Numbered from the stretch's first letter, positions 11,298 to 25,600 are shown. The stretch: DNA of 64,000 nucleotides from Zygnema cylindricum (GCA_037447655.1 JBBHKE010001665.1:62001-126000), one strand, 5' to 3'. The notes: generated by a model from the sequence alone, not told the origin. A program made the numbers and translations.

Positions 11298-12389
11298 GTC
11301 TGGGAACCTAGTCAAGGTTAACGTACCAACAATTAACGTAAAAAAAGAAATCTGTATACACCTCCCGGTCAGATTTAAATCCGAAAAAAAAATATTTCTT
11401 GACAAGATACAGTACAGTACGGTAAAGTACAACATAGTACTGTACTGTAGTGAATATTTCCGAAACAGGAAAAAAGTGGTGTCTTTATTGCAAAAATCGC
11501 GATGTTAAAACCATCTGTGTACAAAAGGGGCCAACGGTAACCCGAAATGCTGTCGTTAGCTTGAGGCGTCACGCAACTCTTTTGAGTTTTAACGACTCGT
11601 TCTTGATTTTTTGAAGTCCTTTGATTGCCTTCAGCCTTCCCTTTGGTTTTTTCTTCTTTTGCAATTGAATTTCGTGGCCGTTTTTTCGAGCCAAATGTGA
11701 TGACGTCACCGTAGACGCCATCACGTACACAGTTTACGGTCGGAGAAGCTGGACGAAGCCTTTGTGAAAATCTTTTTCCTGTTCTGACGATATTCTGACG
11801 ACTTCGCGAAATTATCGGAAACCGAAAAAAAATTAGGGAAGTCGTCTGCGGAAGTAGGCTACGATAAGCTGTTGAAAAATACCTTATAACTGCAACTCCA
11901 ATTTCTTGCTATGAATAATAGTGCTTTTCGAAGAAATGGTTGCATACAGTGTTGAAATATCTACTGCTTCTTGCTAATCCCAACCAGAGCGAAAACAGTT
12001 CCCAGTTATCTAGTTTCTTTTCTGGTATAGAACTGTTCCTAACTTGTGTTTCAGATAGAATTCGAGCAATTTTCCGAAGTTTGACAAATACACTTATACG
12101 TCCACCTCTCTCAAATTTAGTTACAAAATTATTTAGTCTTCTTCACAATTACCTACAATATTTCTGGTTGAAAATAGATGAGATGATTATTGGCTCAAAT
12201 CACATTAGAATTTGTCAGTGTGTACGTAGTCAAGGTTGGAAAAAGTTTGTATCTTTAATCTTCATTTCTTGGCTTGGGGGGAGCTAGAATTGAAGGGAAG
12301 TTGAATTTAGTGTGGAAGTTACACATTTTAAATTTAGACTGGGTTCCATACAATTTAATTTAGTGTGGATACTAATATACATGTACGCC
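11298..12389. other. Stretch without recognisable gene
   Basis: AT-rich with GTAC-rich patches such as ACAGTACAGTACGGTAAAGT near 11410. No gene, exon-like block or clear transposon end was found before the palindrome arm begins. Confidence 0.4.
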
Positions 12390-13690
12390 ATTAGTGGCAA
12401 TACTGGTCAGTGATCATCATAATTGTACAGAAAAATGATTTTTTTTTTAAATCGTACGGTTTTCTGTACGAGTACTAGATTACTGCGCCAATTCTGCCAG
12501 TTTAAGGGCTCGAAGAATTCCCTATTAGTTCTGTCGTTCGTGTATAGGCTGTTTTAGATCATTACTCAAGGCTGCAAGTCAGTTTTACCAACGTCAAATG
12601 CTATTAGAGTAAAAAAAACATTAGCCTGGGGTTAAAAATAACTATTATTGTTTTTTATTCGAACTACATGGCTGGTTTTAAACTGTATAAGGAATCAGGG
12701 TTAAGGCAAAAACAAGTGGTATTTTAACACTATTTTATGGTCAGAGGGAGAATAAAACTGGCAACGAATAAGGTTATTATACCAATTTCCGTACCTTTGA
12801 GCTAAACCGAGGACACTGCCTTACAAGGGCGTACAATGTCGCGCATTTTTTCATTCAACATTTGTGCAGTTTCGTATACTACTACCGGACGGTTACAAAT
12901 CTTCAATTGAAAACTCAAATCTCCGAGGCCTCGATAATGGCAACGATGGGCCTCGGTTAGAGGGTCTAGGTTCATGCGGGGGGGGCGTTATTTATATCAT
13001 GAGTGCTAGGCAATTCAACCTGAAAAACCAGAAAAACAACATGTTACCAACATTCCTCTCTCTATCCCAAGGCTGAGAATATCCTTCTCGCGCTTTCTTG
13101 CTCTGTTTTGTCTCTTCCCTCTGTGATGCTCTATTCCATCTTTATTTCTCCAGTAAATACAAGGAGACATCACAATCAGACTCTTTGCCGGCTACTTCTA
13201 TAAGTGAAGTTTAAGGTCAGGTTTTCTAATGCAATGCCTAATAGCATTTTATTTCGTTCATTTTGTTTGTTTTTTCCAAAATACATGAATCATGTGGATT
13301 AATCTTTTAGGAAAACGCAACTCACTTTCCGAGGATTGACAAAAAGTTTTCGATGCCCAGTCCATCCGGCACAGTTAGTCACCGATGATCGATGACAGAA
13401 AGGTTTTTTGTCTCTAACCACCATTCTCTCCACCATAAATTCATCTTCTGAGGTTTTGCTTTTACAAGAATGGACATCCCAATTAAAAGCTTGGTGGCTT
13501 AGCCATGGTTCATCTTTATACTTAGTCAATAGACTTTGCAAAGTATTTGGGGGAACCGGATTGAAATATCTGCAAAACATTCAGATATGTAACCTTTTAA
13601 CTTCGAAACCTTTTTGCCTATTTTTGAATGCATTCCAACTACATAAAGTGATGCATTACAAAGGCAACTGCACCACAGGCATTTCTACAG

Positions 13691-13750
13691 TGAAGAGTTT
13701 CGTGCTTTATAAATAGATAGTGAAGAGTTTCGTGCTTTATAAATAGATAG
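13691..13750. repeat. 30-bp perfect tandem duplication
   Basis: Two identical adjacent 30-base units (TGAAGAGTTTCGTGC...ATAGATAG), absent from the right arm, so it postdates the inverted duplication. Confidence 0.85.
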
Positions 13751-14469
13751 ATACATCAGTCCAAAATGGTAAGATTCTTACTCATCAGCATCGCCAAAAA
13801 ATATCCATTTGGCATTGATGCGTGAACGGTATAGACAATCTGCAATAGCCAAAGGCTGTATGACAATAACCACCCTCCCCTCTCCCCCCCAAAAGAAAAC
13901 ACCACATGAAGTTCTGTGAGAGTTATGACAATATGCACCTGAATCTCAATTTAGTGATGCTATTCCGAAATTGTTGTCAGAACATCTCGGCGCACAAAAG
14001 ACTTACAGGCTTATATGTCTTCAATAAAAAATGCAAATCTTCTTATATCGTACACTGACTAATGTTAACCCACTACCTGCAGAACCTAGTATAGTTTTCC
14101 AGATGAATAAATAAATAATTGGCTGACTTCAGGGAAAAAAAACTATCATTGTTAGTACAGATGTAGAATACTGGTGCGAAACATCGCCGATACTTTCTCA
14201 GCCAACAACAGGGAGAGAGATTAATTTTGAAAAGAAAAAAATGAACCAAAGTATGCCGATGCAAGTTCACATGTGATTCTCTAATGGACAAATGATGATA
14301 TCAGTGTGATCTATAATTTATCGCTGCTTGCTGTCTTTGACAAGATTTTGGTCAGGATTATCTTTGCCCCAATGTCCATGTCCTTGTCAAGGTTCATGTG
14401 ATGCTGATGTTATATTCAATTTAGCTTTCTTATAAAAGAAGTGTCGTTGATTTCAATGTGGACTGTGAT

Positions 14470-14659
14470 AGAAAACCGCCCATCACTATTAAAGTAAAGG
14501 AATTGGTATAGTATAAATGTGAAAATAGAATGCATAACAGTGATTTAGAGCAAAGAGATGTGGCGGATTGTAGTCCACTCCTTAACACTAATTTTACAAT
14601 TTTCGACCAAAAAAGCAAGACCGAATTAGGTTATTAACTCAATAGCGATGGGGGATGTA
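14470..14659. mobile_element. MITE shared by both palindrome arms (left copy)
   Basis: The ends resemble the TACACC...GGTGTA family (ACCGCCCATCACTATTA; AATAGCGATGGGGGATGTA). The counterpart is at 28630-28794 in the same intron of the other GT92 copy, so insertion predates the inversion/duplication. Confidence 0.6.
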
Positions 14660-15215
14660 GTTTTGACTTTCACTATTACAAGCATCAAAAATGTTTATGT
14701 GAAAAATGTCAAATTTCCATCTCAATGTTATCTCTTTAATCAACAGCCACAGTTCGAATGGCTTTCAATGAATGCCAAATGCCACTTTCAATGTTGATGA
14801 TAATAAATACTAACTTCACTTTCCTTGCCCAGGTTAATACATTTGCTTACCTGCCCACGTTTCTTCAAGCTCTAAATGTTCACCTCTTTCATATCCGTCA
14901 CTGTTACGAGTCCAGCATCCACATAGGGCTTCAACATTTCTTGAAATTTATCATCTATAGCGCCAGAATTATACAAATAAAAGTGATCGACAGAGAACCG
15001 CATTTGATGGTAGTCTAACATTTCTTGTACCTGCAAGAGCAACCCCAACTGTAAGGACAAAACACCTGCTGTAATGATCTGATTTCCTACAATTTGTCTT
15101 CTGCCGGTGAATTATTTGTCGGCCACTCATAAATGGCTTTATCATGCACAATATTTCAAAACTTTGTTAGTTATGATTGAAGTACACCATCACAAAGACT
15201 ATTAATGTGCTATGA

Positions 15216-15883
15216 TAGGAATAAGAGTCAATCGGAATGCGGTCACAAATACTTAAATGTCTTAATGCGGAAGCGATATTAAAATGAAATCAAACATTAC
15301 AACACATCAAAAGCGCATAATCCAAGATAGAGAGAAATTAAATACTCAATAACATAAACTCATATTAACTCAATACTTAAACATTACACTTCTCTTAATT
15401 CATTCCTCCTTAATTGACTCTTGATTGATTCCTAATTATTATATAATCTAACTCACACAATGGCTTTATAACTTAGCCGTAGAAACAATCTAGAACACTA
15501 ACTCTAGAAGTGTCTAAATGTACTTAGACGTAAATGTGGTACAAAAGAAAATGAAACTACTAGAAACAAAACTGACAAAGTCCTGTACGAACAATTTTAA
15601 CTTACGCGAAACGAAACTACTAGATGTAGGTTTCGCGAAACGAAACTTCACGATGTACGGTACTAAAACTTGAACAAAACAAAATAAATCAAATCATATC
15701 TAATCGTGTACACGTGAAAAGTACACGCAAGGAATATTACATCAAACTATACGAAACAAAACCAAAGTACGCAAACCGACGCACGACCAAATCAAATGAA
15801 ATTGACGCGCGACAAAATCTATACCACACTAACTACGAACCAACATTACGTAGACGTAGATTCTAACATTGTAAATCGTAACA
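15216..15883. mobile_element. Left-arm-specific insertion of about 670 bp
   Basis: Left and right arms align on either side of this block (intron upstream of the 15030-14851 exon) but the right arm is continuous across the site near 28115. The inserted DNA is AT-rich with short GTACACG motifs and no ORF. Ends are approximate; no inverted termini were resolved. Confidence 0.45.
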
Positions 15884-16041
15884 TGCTACATGCTGTTATC
15901 CTTTTTCAATTTTCTTTCAGTTACAGAGTATGAAACAGCTGAATATAGATTTCCCGATATGAAAAAGACACTTGATCAAAAAGTTCATGACTCCCACTTG
16001 GCTTCAAACAAAAAACCCAAATTTTTGAGTTATACGAAAAG

Positions 16042-16244
16042 TACACCGCGAATCGTTACTAGCGTTATGAACTCTATATCGGCACCCCAAAAATTTGACA
16101 TTAATACCTTAAATAGAATAAACTACACTATTTAAGGACGTGGACCATAATCTGCCACGTCTCCCGGCACTAAATTAGAATGAATGACGCTAATTTTTTC
16201 TTTACACTAATAATTTCTCAACGCTAATAACGATTCGCGGTGTA
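16042..16244. mobile_element. 203-bp TA-flanked MITE, left arm only
   Basis: Ends TACACCGCGAATCGTTA and its inverse. The right arm near 27940 lacks it and shows a single TA at the matching place, so it inserted after the arms were formed. Same family and length as 10124-10326. Confidence 0.85.
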
Positions 16245-19200
16245 GAGCATGCCTGTTTTCATGTGCGAGATGGGTAAAGGGAGGAGTAGAAACTACCTGT
16301 CGAGGAACCATGTGGCTATGGTAGCCAGCACTGCGGTAAGCCAGCTGGTACTTAAAGGGCCCACCAGAATCAACAGAAGCCCTTGTGACCTGTCATATAT
16401 TCCTTCAGAAATTATTAATACGTGGCATTTTGCGCTTGACTGATTCGTGGTGTACTCTATGGTACATACAAGGAGAAATGATTTATAAAAAGGGAGATTG
16501 TGTCATTCAAGGAGATGCAGGAAATTCACGAGTGCTCAAGAGTATTTCCAAATTTGCATGGATAAGGAAATTACACTGGTTTAAAAACTTGAAAAGTTTG
16601 TAGATTTTATTATTATAAAATTCGCCCACCCGTCTGTTTACATCTTTTCAGATATATTTTCACATGTATTGGTCACAGATGCATATGTTTTCTTTGATTT
16701 GCATTTACATGTTCACGTTATCTGACTACAAACTAATTCAAAACATGGACGCATCTGTTTCACCTTCTTTGACTTCAAGTGTCCTCATTGACAGCTATAA
16801 AATCCTGAAACTTACATAAGCGATAACAATATACGAGTCAAGTATGGAACACATGCAAGACGCATGCTTAGTCTTCTTATACCTTCTGGTGATGTTTTTA
16901 CAATGGTTGGAATTTGAGTTTCCATTATCAACATTTTCTCTACATTGCCCACCCCTATTGGTGCAAAGAAATTATCAAACGAAATTTGGGGCTGCTTGTC
17001 ATCCACTCATATAAATGATGTCATTCACTCACATAATGATGTCATTATTACTATTTTGTTTTTCCGGTCAAAAAAGCTGCGACCGAATTAGTTATAGTAG
17101 CACTAATTTGCAATAGGCAGTGTAGCTAACCGCATTGGAACTTTCTCGATACATGACGAAACGCTCATAGTCGATACTGGCAACAACATGCCCTCCCGCA
17201 ACCTCTGTCGATTTCTCGAGAGTGCATATAATTGCGATAACTTCATACTGCCAGAAAAGTAAACACCTGAACGTTACTCCTTTTTTTCAAATATAATGGC
17301 TTACACTGTCAGGGAAATAAATGTCTAAATGTCATTTCTTTTTAGACATGATGACTAATTTCAACTGTTCGCCAGTGACCAAGGAAGCAGGCAAAATTAT
17401 AGATAAGAGGAAATAGTCCCATAATGTTACTCAATTTTGATTATTAACCCTCAGATTCTACATTGAAACTGATGAGACAAAAGCTACATAGACAGATAGG
17501 TACCTGCAAACCGAGAGTGCTGTGACGTAAATCTACTTCAACTGCAAACGAGAGCGATCCTTGTATCTTAACTCCATTATTTCCAATCCACCGACAACCT
17601 TGAAGAAGACGCGTTTCTCGCTGTTCACCGGCTCCTAATCCTGGAGCAACAAAAGTACGAGGTCCGGTACGATACCCACTGGATTACAAGATACATACAA
17701 GACAAGAGAAAGTGGTCCAAATGCTTTTGCCAGGTTGAAAGACTGGACAGGATCCATAATACACCTTACAATGAAGAGTCTCCTTATGAACTAAGATGCT
17801 AATTCATTGGTCAATTTGCTCCATGAGCATTATCACCAAAACTTGTGGGATGTTGTCCGAGGAGCTTTCCAAAATGTACCTTCGTGAAACAATAATAAGG
17901 TGAGAATGTTCTTTTTTCTTACAGATGCCATTTTGATAGTTATAAGTACAAATGCAGCCAAAAAAAATGGTGATTTAAGTGCTCACCATAATCTATGGAT
18001 AACCGCAACAGGTCGCAAGATCCGATCCCCTAACTTTTGAGCTCTAAATCCATTACCCTTTCTATGAACTTAAGTAGCAAAAATCCAAATGTTAACAAGG
18101 AGTGCATGCGATAACTTGTATAAATTACAGCGGTGACCATGTGCCCATGGCATTGCCATTATGAACAAATTTGTGATTCAGAAATGCAAAAAGACGAGGA
18201 AACGCCATATCTGGTTGCCGCATATTAAATCGTGATCATACGGTTTTTCATGTATAATATGTGTTTGGTATGGGTGTCAACCACATATAGCGTTACATAC
18301 CTTTTCACACAACTGTGGATAAATCACATAGCTTTGAGACCCCTGGATGAAAGGTCCTCTAACCTGAATTGAATATAGCTTCACAATCCGTGAGACTTGA
18401 AGGCATGCTGCCGCCAGTAGGAGGGATGTTCAGCAGGTATCCAATGGTGGCTTACCCCACCCGTACCCTTTTCCAATGTTTCCTGTGGCAGGGCAAAGAA
18501 GAGTTGCCAGTAACAGATATAAAACCACACAAATACATTTTGCACATAAAAATGGGTCACACATACCCCACGCAACATACTAAGATAACATGATAAGCAT
18601 TTTCCAAAAATGTGAAAAAAGAGCATCCGTCGCACTTTTTCTGGGTTACCATTTTCATCCTACCATTTTTAGAGTTTACACCTGAAAATGTGAAAAATGT
18701 CACACCATAATAAGATAACATAGTAAATACGCATTTTCCAAAGGATGTGACAGACGTCACACCTTTTTCGGGTGCCAATTCTATTTCATGTGCACAAGAC
18801 AAACTAGGGAGAGGGAACAGGAGGTAAAAAATGATTCACCTTGATAGCTTTCTGGACTTCTGGCAAATCACTTAACGATGCCAAACGAGCAGGTTGAGGG
18901 CCCTCCCATACATTCTCCATAGTCGCAAGAGATCTTTTTTGAATGGCATTTAGTGAAATTGTGACCTGATAGTCTTTCAACTCTTTCAATCTCTGAGAAA
19001 ATTCATTCCCTTGCTTTAGTAAAGCATTCCAATCCGATCCATTCGTTTTGCACGTTACATCGAGCCTTCCATTCAAACTCTGGAGCTCCAGAGTTAAAAA
19101 ATCTAGCTTTTCTTGGAGACTATCGATCTTATTTGCTATGTAGATTGATCCATATTGAGAATGAGAGAGCATTTTCTGCCAATAAATACAGCAGCAGTGA

Positions 19201-20579
19201 GCTTTCCGTTATCGACAGAGACACCACTTGGTAAGTACATCACATTGACACATTAAGCAAAACATGCCATACCACATAAAGCTTAGAAATTGGAGGGAAA
19301 AAAAGTCTCGCAGAATCTGATAATTTTTGATTGACGAGGGCCGAAATTGCACCGGTACTGTAAGGCCAACCTCCGACATTTTCTGAAAAATGTGGTCTCA
19401 GCAACTGCTAATGGAATGTCAGAAAATGTCAGCAGGAGAACGTCGACATGAAAGTTGTAGTCAGCCTAAAAGTGTCTCAACTGGCATCTTATTGTACTTC
19501 AATTAATCGTAAGGAGGAGAATATTCTGATGGCTGCTATAACAAGTTTCCTTATAAAACAGTTCCTAAAAAACAAGCGATAGCTGGCTACATATTGTTTG
19601 CACTAGAGCTGAAGTTGATGTTCACGTGCCATGTTTAGCATCCTAAAGAGTAATCTGAATCTCTTTTGGAGGGTGTGGATGGGGGCAGCAAAACGATATA
19701 GTTTACAAAACGGAATGTTACCTGAAGCACAGCGAATGCCGCAACAACTACACAACCGACTACCTGCAGGAGCCATCCATATAAAATAATCAAAGCATTA
19801 GAGCCAAAAAAAAAGAAAAAACAACAACAAAAAATGCTTTTGGATAACAAATTCCTAATAAATGTTTTAGGACCAAAAAAGAAGTTAACAACAAAGGCTT
19901 TTTTTCCCTGCGCAGCCCTTTATTACTGAATTTGTTACCTTGTAGGCGATCATATAAATTTGGCTTGTCTCCAAGATGTCTAATACAAGCCAATACTAGC
20001 AATTTCACTCGCATTTTTACCATGGCTTTAGCGGGAATGGATGTGACTTTTAGAGTGCAAAATGCACTAGTTGAACAACATCAGTTTAGATATCCAGTCT
20101 GATAATAGAAATAGTTGGATCATATCTTCTGCAAGTTCATGTGCAGTAGCTATGAAGAAATTTTTATGACGTAGTTGCTTAAAAAATAATATGAATTTCT
20201 AAAAATTAATTGGACACTCATTGCTGGCGATGTCACTCTAGACAATCTTGAAACTGCCTGCATCATACTTTTCTAACTCTTATTACGACTGACGCAGAAT
20301 GCAAAATGCATGATGATGACCATAACAACTTGCAAGTAACTTGAACCAAATAAGAGCCCTAGGTAACCTAATGACTTCCAAAGAACACTTTCAACATCAC
20401 AAAGTTCACCTAAACGAATACACCAGACATAATCAATCAGCTGTATTACAGCCAAATTAACATAAGAATAGAACCTCTCGACACATAGCTAGTTAAGAAA
20501 TTTGCATTCATTCTTGCTACCGATGATGCAAAGTATGTTGAAACTCAACAAGTTCCAGAGTTGTCCAAATATACCAGAA

Positions 20580-20739
20580 TGTTCTGCACCATCGACGACA
20601 CAGGTTTGCAATTTGTATGTTTCCGCAGTATGTCCATACTCAAATACACGAATAATAAAATGTTCTGCACCATCGACGACACAGGTTTGCAATTTGTATG
20701 TTTCCGCAGTATGTCTATACTCAAATACACGAATAATAA
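20580..20739. repeat. 80-bp tandem duplication at inner edge of left arm
   Basis: Two near-identical 80-base units (beginning TGTTCTGCACCATCGACGAC). The right arm has one counterpart near 23425-23510. Confidence 0.85.
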
Positions 20740-21126
20740 AAAATCGACACTAGTCAAAATATTTTCACCTGTTGTATGCTAGAATAAAAGACAAGTCTGA
20801 AAAATAAGAAAGGAAGAATTAAAACATGGCTTCATTGTAAACCCTCCGCCATTAATGTTTAAGATTGCTTCCGCCTTGGCTTAGGCTTCCTCCATCATCG
20901 CAAATGAGCCATTTAGGCATACAATTTGTCCACCATTCACATGGCTACGTGCAGATTCGACAAGATTATGATTCAATCGTTTGCGACCGCATACGAGTGA
21001 CTATATAATCCTGATTTTAGATATTCCTCGAAATCATTTGACACGTATACTCTCAATCAGATCTGATTGATAGTTGATTTGCTCGCGTGTCTGTTCTCCA
21101 CCGAGCCCTTGCACTTTGGATTCTGC

Positions 21127-21675
21127 TACACCGCCAATCGCTATTAGCGTGTAAGTTTTTTTAGCGTATAAAAATAATTACCGTGGTGTGCGCTATTTAA
21201 GAATTTTAAAATTTTGGAAAAAGTCATACATTCTAATTGTTTGATTATGGTAATTTCTAATTTGGATCTTTGAAAAAAAAATGTCGGTCGCAAACACGCT
21301 TACACTAATATACGTCTCCGTACAAAATCTGACAAATCATACACAAATCGTACATTCACACGGTCGAAACGCGGCTGTCGGACGAATATGTGCGAGCGGG
21401 ATTTTTTACGACCTGGTTTTTTTCCTTTTTAGAACGTACATTCTCATGCGTCCGCAGTTACTAAAGCTAATCTATTGTAATTTTTAACTTAAAAAGGTAC
21501 ATTTATGTACAGTCTGACACTGACCGTACATCACTCTATTTAAGAGACAACGTATTGAATATAACCCTAAATAGAATAGAGAAAAAAATATAATAAACTA
21601 CGCTATTTGAGAATATAACAAAAAAAAAGCGGGACGGAATTAGTGTACACAACGCTAATAGTGATTGGCGGTGTA
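21127..21675. mobile_element. 549-bp TACACCGCC-family MITE in the palindrome spacer
   Basis: Ends TACACCGCCAATCGCTATTA and its inverse. The interior matches the 606-bp element at 1451 in inverse orientation, including the CGACCGTGTGAATGT-like and GCGGGACGGAATTAG blocks. Confidence 0.8.
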
Positions 21676-21898
21676 CCACTGAAACTTGCCAGACCTATTC
21701 CGTACACTGTGACAAGGCCTACACCTAGTCTTCGATCCACTCTGCCGAACTATGCGGCGACCACGTCCGATCCATTATACCCGGGCTGATTGTCCCCAAT
21801 ATTGTGAAGATTCCATCTCCTTTGGTCCCATTTTGGATATTCAATGCCATCCTCCTCAAATACGTATGGATTTTTAATTTCGTAAGAAACGAGCGTAA

Positions 21899-22630
21899 GG
21901 GTGGCGTTCCATCAGGAAATTCTGTAATCGTACGGCGAACATCACAGGGTGCTACATTTTGAACGATGTTCTATCGCGCAGACTCTGTAATCCACGTGCT
22001 CAAATTGAATGGTACCACGTAAGATAAGATCGTATATTGAAAATCGTCAAATGTTTTTCTCACCGACCAGCTTCAACTTGAAATCTTCATTTGCGTACCA
22101 TGTACGTGTGGACCAGGTCATCGTACGACATAATTTTGTACTCTTTGCAGACGCCTTGTCAGATACCAGCTCAATTTTTTAGGGTTTCTGGACTTTTCTG
22201 TTTTTTCGCGTGACGAATGAGCGCTGCCACAAATAGTGTGACGAATGGGTCGCTAACAAAAATAGCGTGACGAAAGTTCGTTACGAGATTACTTTTGTGA
22301 TTTCGGTTAGGAATTTTGAATGGATGCATCATGTGCGAAATTTTTCGATTTCCGTTGGTAGCCGTCTTGACACGTATGTTCATTATCCAACGTGTCGCGG
22401 CTCAAATTTCGAGGTACATCACCATTTACAGAAAAATTCGAAGCAAAATAGCAAATGCTTCGCGAAAACAAATCCAACGGTCATTGTTACCTCCCAGACC
22501 TTTGGAGAATTTTGGCAAGATTCTCTGTAATGTTATCCGCCCATAAAAACAAAATAAGCGGTACGAACTGGTACGGATAAGCTCCGATTTTTGTAAACTG
22601 CCCCACTTTTCGTCTGATGGAACGCCACCA
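21899..22630. mobile_element. 732-bp PIF/Harbinger-like MITE in the spacer
   Basis: TAA flanks at 21896-21898 and 22631-22633. The inverted termini GGGTGGCGTTCCATCAG and TGGTGGCGTTCCATCAG differ at one base. No transposase. Confidence 0.7.
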
Positions 22631-25600
22631 TAAAATTGCAAAGTACGATACACTCATACAGTACTACGATTCAACGATAAACAATTATTTCATGTTACGT
22701 ACGTTTCAAATGTATATTTGAATTATGTTGTATCGCGTATGGCCCAGTAAATTATGGCCGTCACCTGGTACGTCAGTCGCATCGCATCGACCCTTGGTGT
22801 TATCGATCCGATGCGAATCAATACCCAGCTTTCGGGTTTGAGCCCGAAACAAAAAGATTCAAGAGGGATTGCTCCATCCATGCGAATCCAGAGGGGCACA
22901 GGCCAACATGTAAACGAATCATTGAAATTTGTGTTTTATCATGGTTACGACGTTTTCCACGTAACCGTGTACAAGATTTAAATGTCATTTCCGCTGTACT
23001 GCTGAGATCAATCGGGACCGTCCATGTATGAGGCAGGCCTTGCAGGGCCGTTTAAACTAACAGCCCTCGTGGAGATTAATTGGTCCACTCGTCCAAGTCA
23101 ACTCACCGGCGTATTTAGCGAAGTTTTTACTAGTTTATTCCGGTGAAAAAACAACAAAAATTGGAGAACAGGTAACGGCCAGCGACAGAGTCGATGATTC
23201 GATAGTAGCTAGCCAATTACTGGGCTGCCGGCTTCCTGGCCTTTCTAAAATGCTTCCTAAGGCTGCCGGATCTGGGGTTTAAGGCTGAAGCATTGCGAAA
23301 CACCAATGGTGCAGGGTTTATAGTGCAGCCAGTTTTGTAAGTATATTTTTTCGTTCTTTCTTATTTTAAGACTGGTTTTTCATGCCAACATATAACAAAA
23401 GTAATTTTACCATTATCGAATTTTTATTATTAGTGTATTGAGTATGGACATACTGAGGCGACATCCAAATTGCAAACCTGTGTCGTCAATGGCGCAGAAC
23501 ATTCTGGTATATTTGGACGACCATCTTTGGAAACTGCTGAATTTCAACGTACTTTTGGTAGCAAGATAGAATGCAAAATTCTCAACTAATTACTTCTCGG
23601 GAGGTTCTCTATTTAGGTTGATTCGGCTGTAATGAAGCTGATCGACTTTGTCTGGTGTATTTGTTTGAGTGAACTTTGTGTTGTTGAAAGAATTCGTTGG
23701 AATTCATTAGGTTACCTAATGCTATCAAATGGTTCAAGATACTTGCAAGTTGTTACGATCATTACCATGCAATTTGCATTCTGCAACCACCATCAAATTA
23801 GCTGAATTTCAGACGCAATAAGAGTTAGACGAGTATGATGCAGGAAGTTTCAAGTTTGTCGAGAGTGAATTCGCCAGAAATGTGTGTTCAATTAGGGATC
23901 TAAAATGATGTTGCTCAACTGGTGCGTTTTTGCACTCTAAAAATTAACCTTCATTCCCACTAAAAGCATGATAAAAGTGCGAGTGAAACTGCTAATTCTG
24001 CTTATGTCGGCCAACTTGGAAACCAGCCAAATTTACCATATGATCGTCTATAAGACGACAAAACAGTATTAAAGGGCTGCGCGGGGAAAAAAACTATGCA
24101 GATGACCTCCTTTTTGAATCCTACGATGTTTATCAGGAATTTGTTACCGAAAAGCATTTGTTGCTGCGATCTATTTTTGTTGTCGGCTCTAATGGTTTGA
24201 TTATTTCTACAGGTAGTCGGCTGTGTAGTTGTTGCGGCATTCGCTGTGCTTCAGGTAACATTCCGTTTTGTAAACTATAATTTTTCACTCTACCCTTCCA
24301 CACCCTCCAAAAGAGATTCAAATAACTCTTTAGGATTCTAACAACTATTTTCTTTTTGATGGCATTTGAACATAACGTCAACTCTAGTGCAAACAATATT
24401 TAGTGAGCTATCGCTTGTTTTTTAGGAACTGATTTATAAGAAAACATGTTATAGCAGCCATCAAAATTTTATCCTAAATGCTTACGATTAATTGAAGTGC
24501 AATAAGATGCAGGATGAGCACTTTAGGTTGACTAAAACTTTCATGTCAACGTTCTCCTGCTGACATTTTCTGACATTCCATTTGCAGTTGCTGAGACCAC
24601 ATTTTTCAGAAAATGTCGGAGGATCGCTTAACAGTATTGGTGCAATTTCGGCCCTCGTCAATCAAAACTTTTCAGATTCTGTGAGACCTTTTTTCCCTTT
24701 GATTTTCACAAGCTTTGTCTGGTGTGGCATTCTGGCTTAATTTGTCAGTGTAATGTACTTACCAAGCGGTTTCTGCGTCGATATGGAAAGCTGACTGCTC
24801 GAGTATTTATTGGCAGAAAATGCTCTCTCATTCTCAATATGAATCGACTGACATAGTGCATAAGATTGATAGTCTCCGAGAAAAGCTAGATTTTTTAACT
24901 CTGGAGCTCCAGAGTTTGAATGGAAGGCTCGGTGAGGTAACATGTAAAACGAATGGATCGGTTTGGAATGCTTTACTAAAGCAAGGGAATGAATTTTCGC
25001 AAACATTGCAAGAGTTGAAAGCCTATCAGGTCACAATTTCACAAAATGCCATTCAAGAAGGATCTATTGTGACTACGGAGAATGTATGGGAGGGCCCTCA
25101 ACCTGCTCGTTTGGCATCATTGAGTGATTTGCCAGAAGTCCAGGAAGCTATCAAGGTTAATCGTTTTTCCTTCCTTACCTCTTTTTCCCTCTCCCTTTTT
25201 TGTCTTGTGCATATGGGATAGAATTGGCATCCAAAAAAAGTCGTGACATCTGTTAGTGAAAAACGCGCATTTATAATGTTATCGTATTGTGGTGTGATCT
25301 CTGTCACATTTTCAGGTGTAAACATTGAAACAGGCAGGATGAAAATGATGTCCCAAGAAAAGGGTGACTTATGTTGTATTTTCATTAGTCTGAAAAATGC
25401 TCCCTTATCAAACTATCTTAGTGTGTTGTGCCAGGTGTGTTCGAAATGTATTTGTGTGGTTCATATCTCTTACTGCAACTCTTCTTTGCCTGCCACAGGA
25501 AGCATTGGGAAAGAGTACGACGAGTGGGGTAGGCCACCATTGGATACCTGCTGAACATCCCTCCTACTGGCGGCAGCATACCTTTAAGACTCACGGATTG

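Larger units (their letters stand above)
12791..20023 (-). pseudogene. GT92 (DUF23) glycosyltransferase, left-arm copy, probably broken
   Basis: GT92 enzymes are Golgi type-II membrane glycosyltransferases that add sugars, often galactose, to glycans. Exons on the minus strand: about 20023-19939 (tentative), 19763-19722 (hydrophobic anchor VVGCVVVAAFAVLQ), 19175-18840 (stem, coiled-coil-like), 18482-18364, 17678-17504, 17247-17131, about 16988-16826, 16389-16297, 15030-14851 (DYHQMRFSVDHFYLY), 13839-13782 (DCLYRSRINAKWIFFGDADE with the DxD-type metal site), 13569-13326 and 13019 to about 12791. Splice sites mostly match the other copy. The last exon has a one-base deletion after codons VELPSTHDIN, breaking the conserved HYRGL region. 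The acceptor before the 16988 exon is not conserved (TTTGAT where the other arm has TTCCAG). A very short exon seems missing between HGQ and DCLYR in my model of both copies. Confidence 0.75.
12390..20745. repeat. Left arm of large imperfect palindrome
   Basis: Runs inverted against 23425-30800. Colinear landmarks pair throughout: 13326-13569 with 29672-29915, 14851-15030 with 28306-28485, 17504-17678 with 26317-26491 and 18840-19175 with 24817-25155. Small MITE-like elements near 12390-12500 and at 14470-14659 occur in both arms, so they predate the duplication. Arm-specific changes here are a roughly 670-bp insertion (about 15216-15883), a 203-bp MITE (16042-16244), a 30-bp tandem duplication (13691-13750) and an 80-bp tandem duplication at the inner edge (20580-20739). 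Confidence 0.9.
20760..23424. other. Spacer between palindrome arms
   Basis: Not duplicated. It holds a 549-bp TACACCGCC MITE and a 732-bp TTA/TAA-flanked MITE; the remainder (20760-21126 and 22634-23424) shows no gene. It is the shared 5' flank of the two divergent GT92 copies and so would contain their promoters. Confidence 0.6.
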
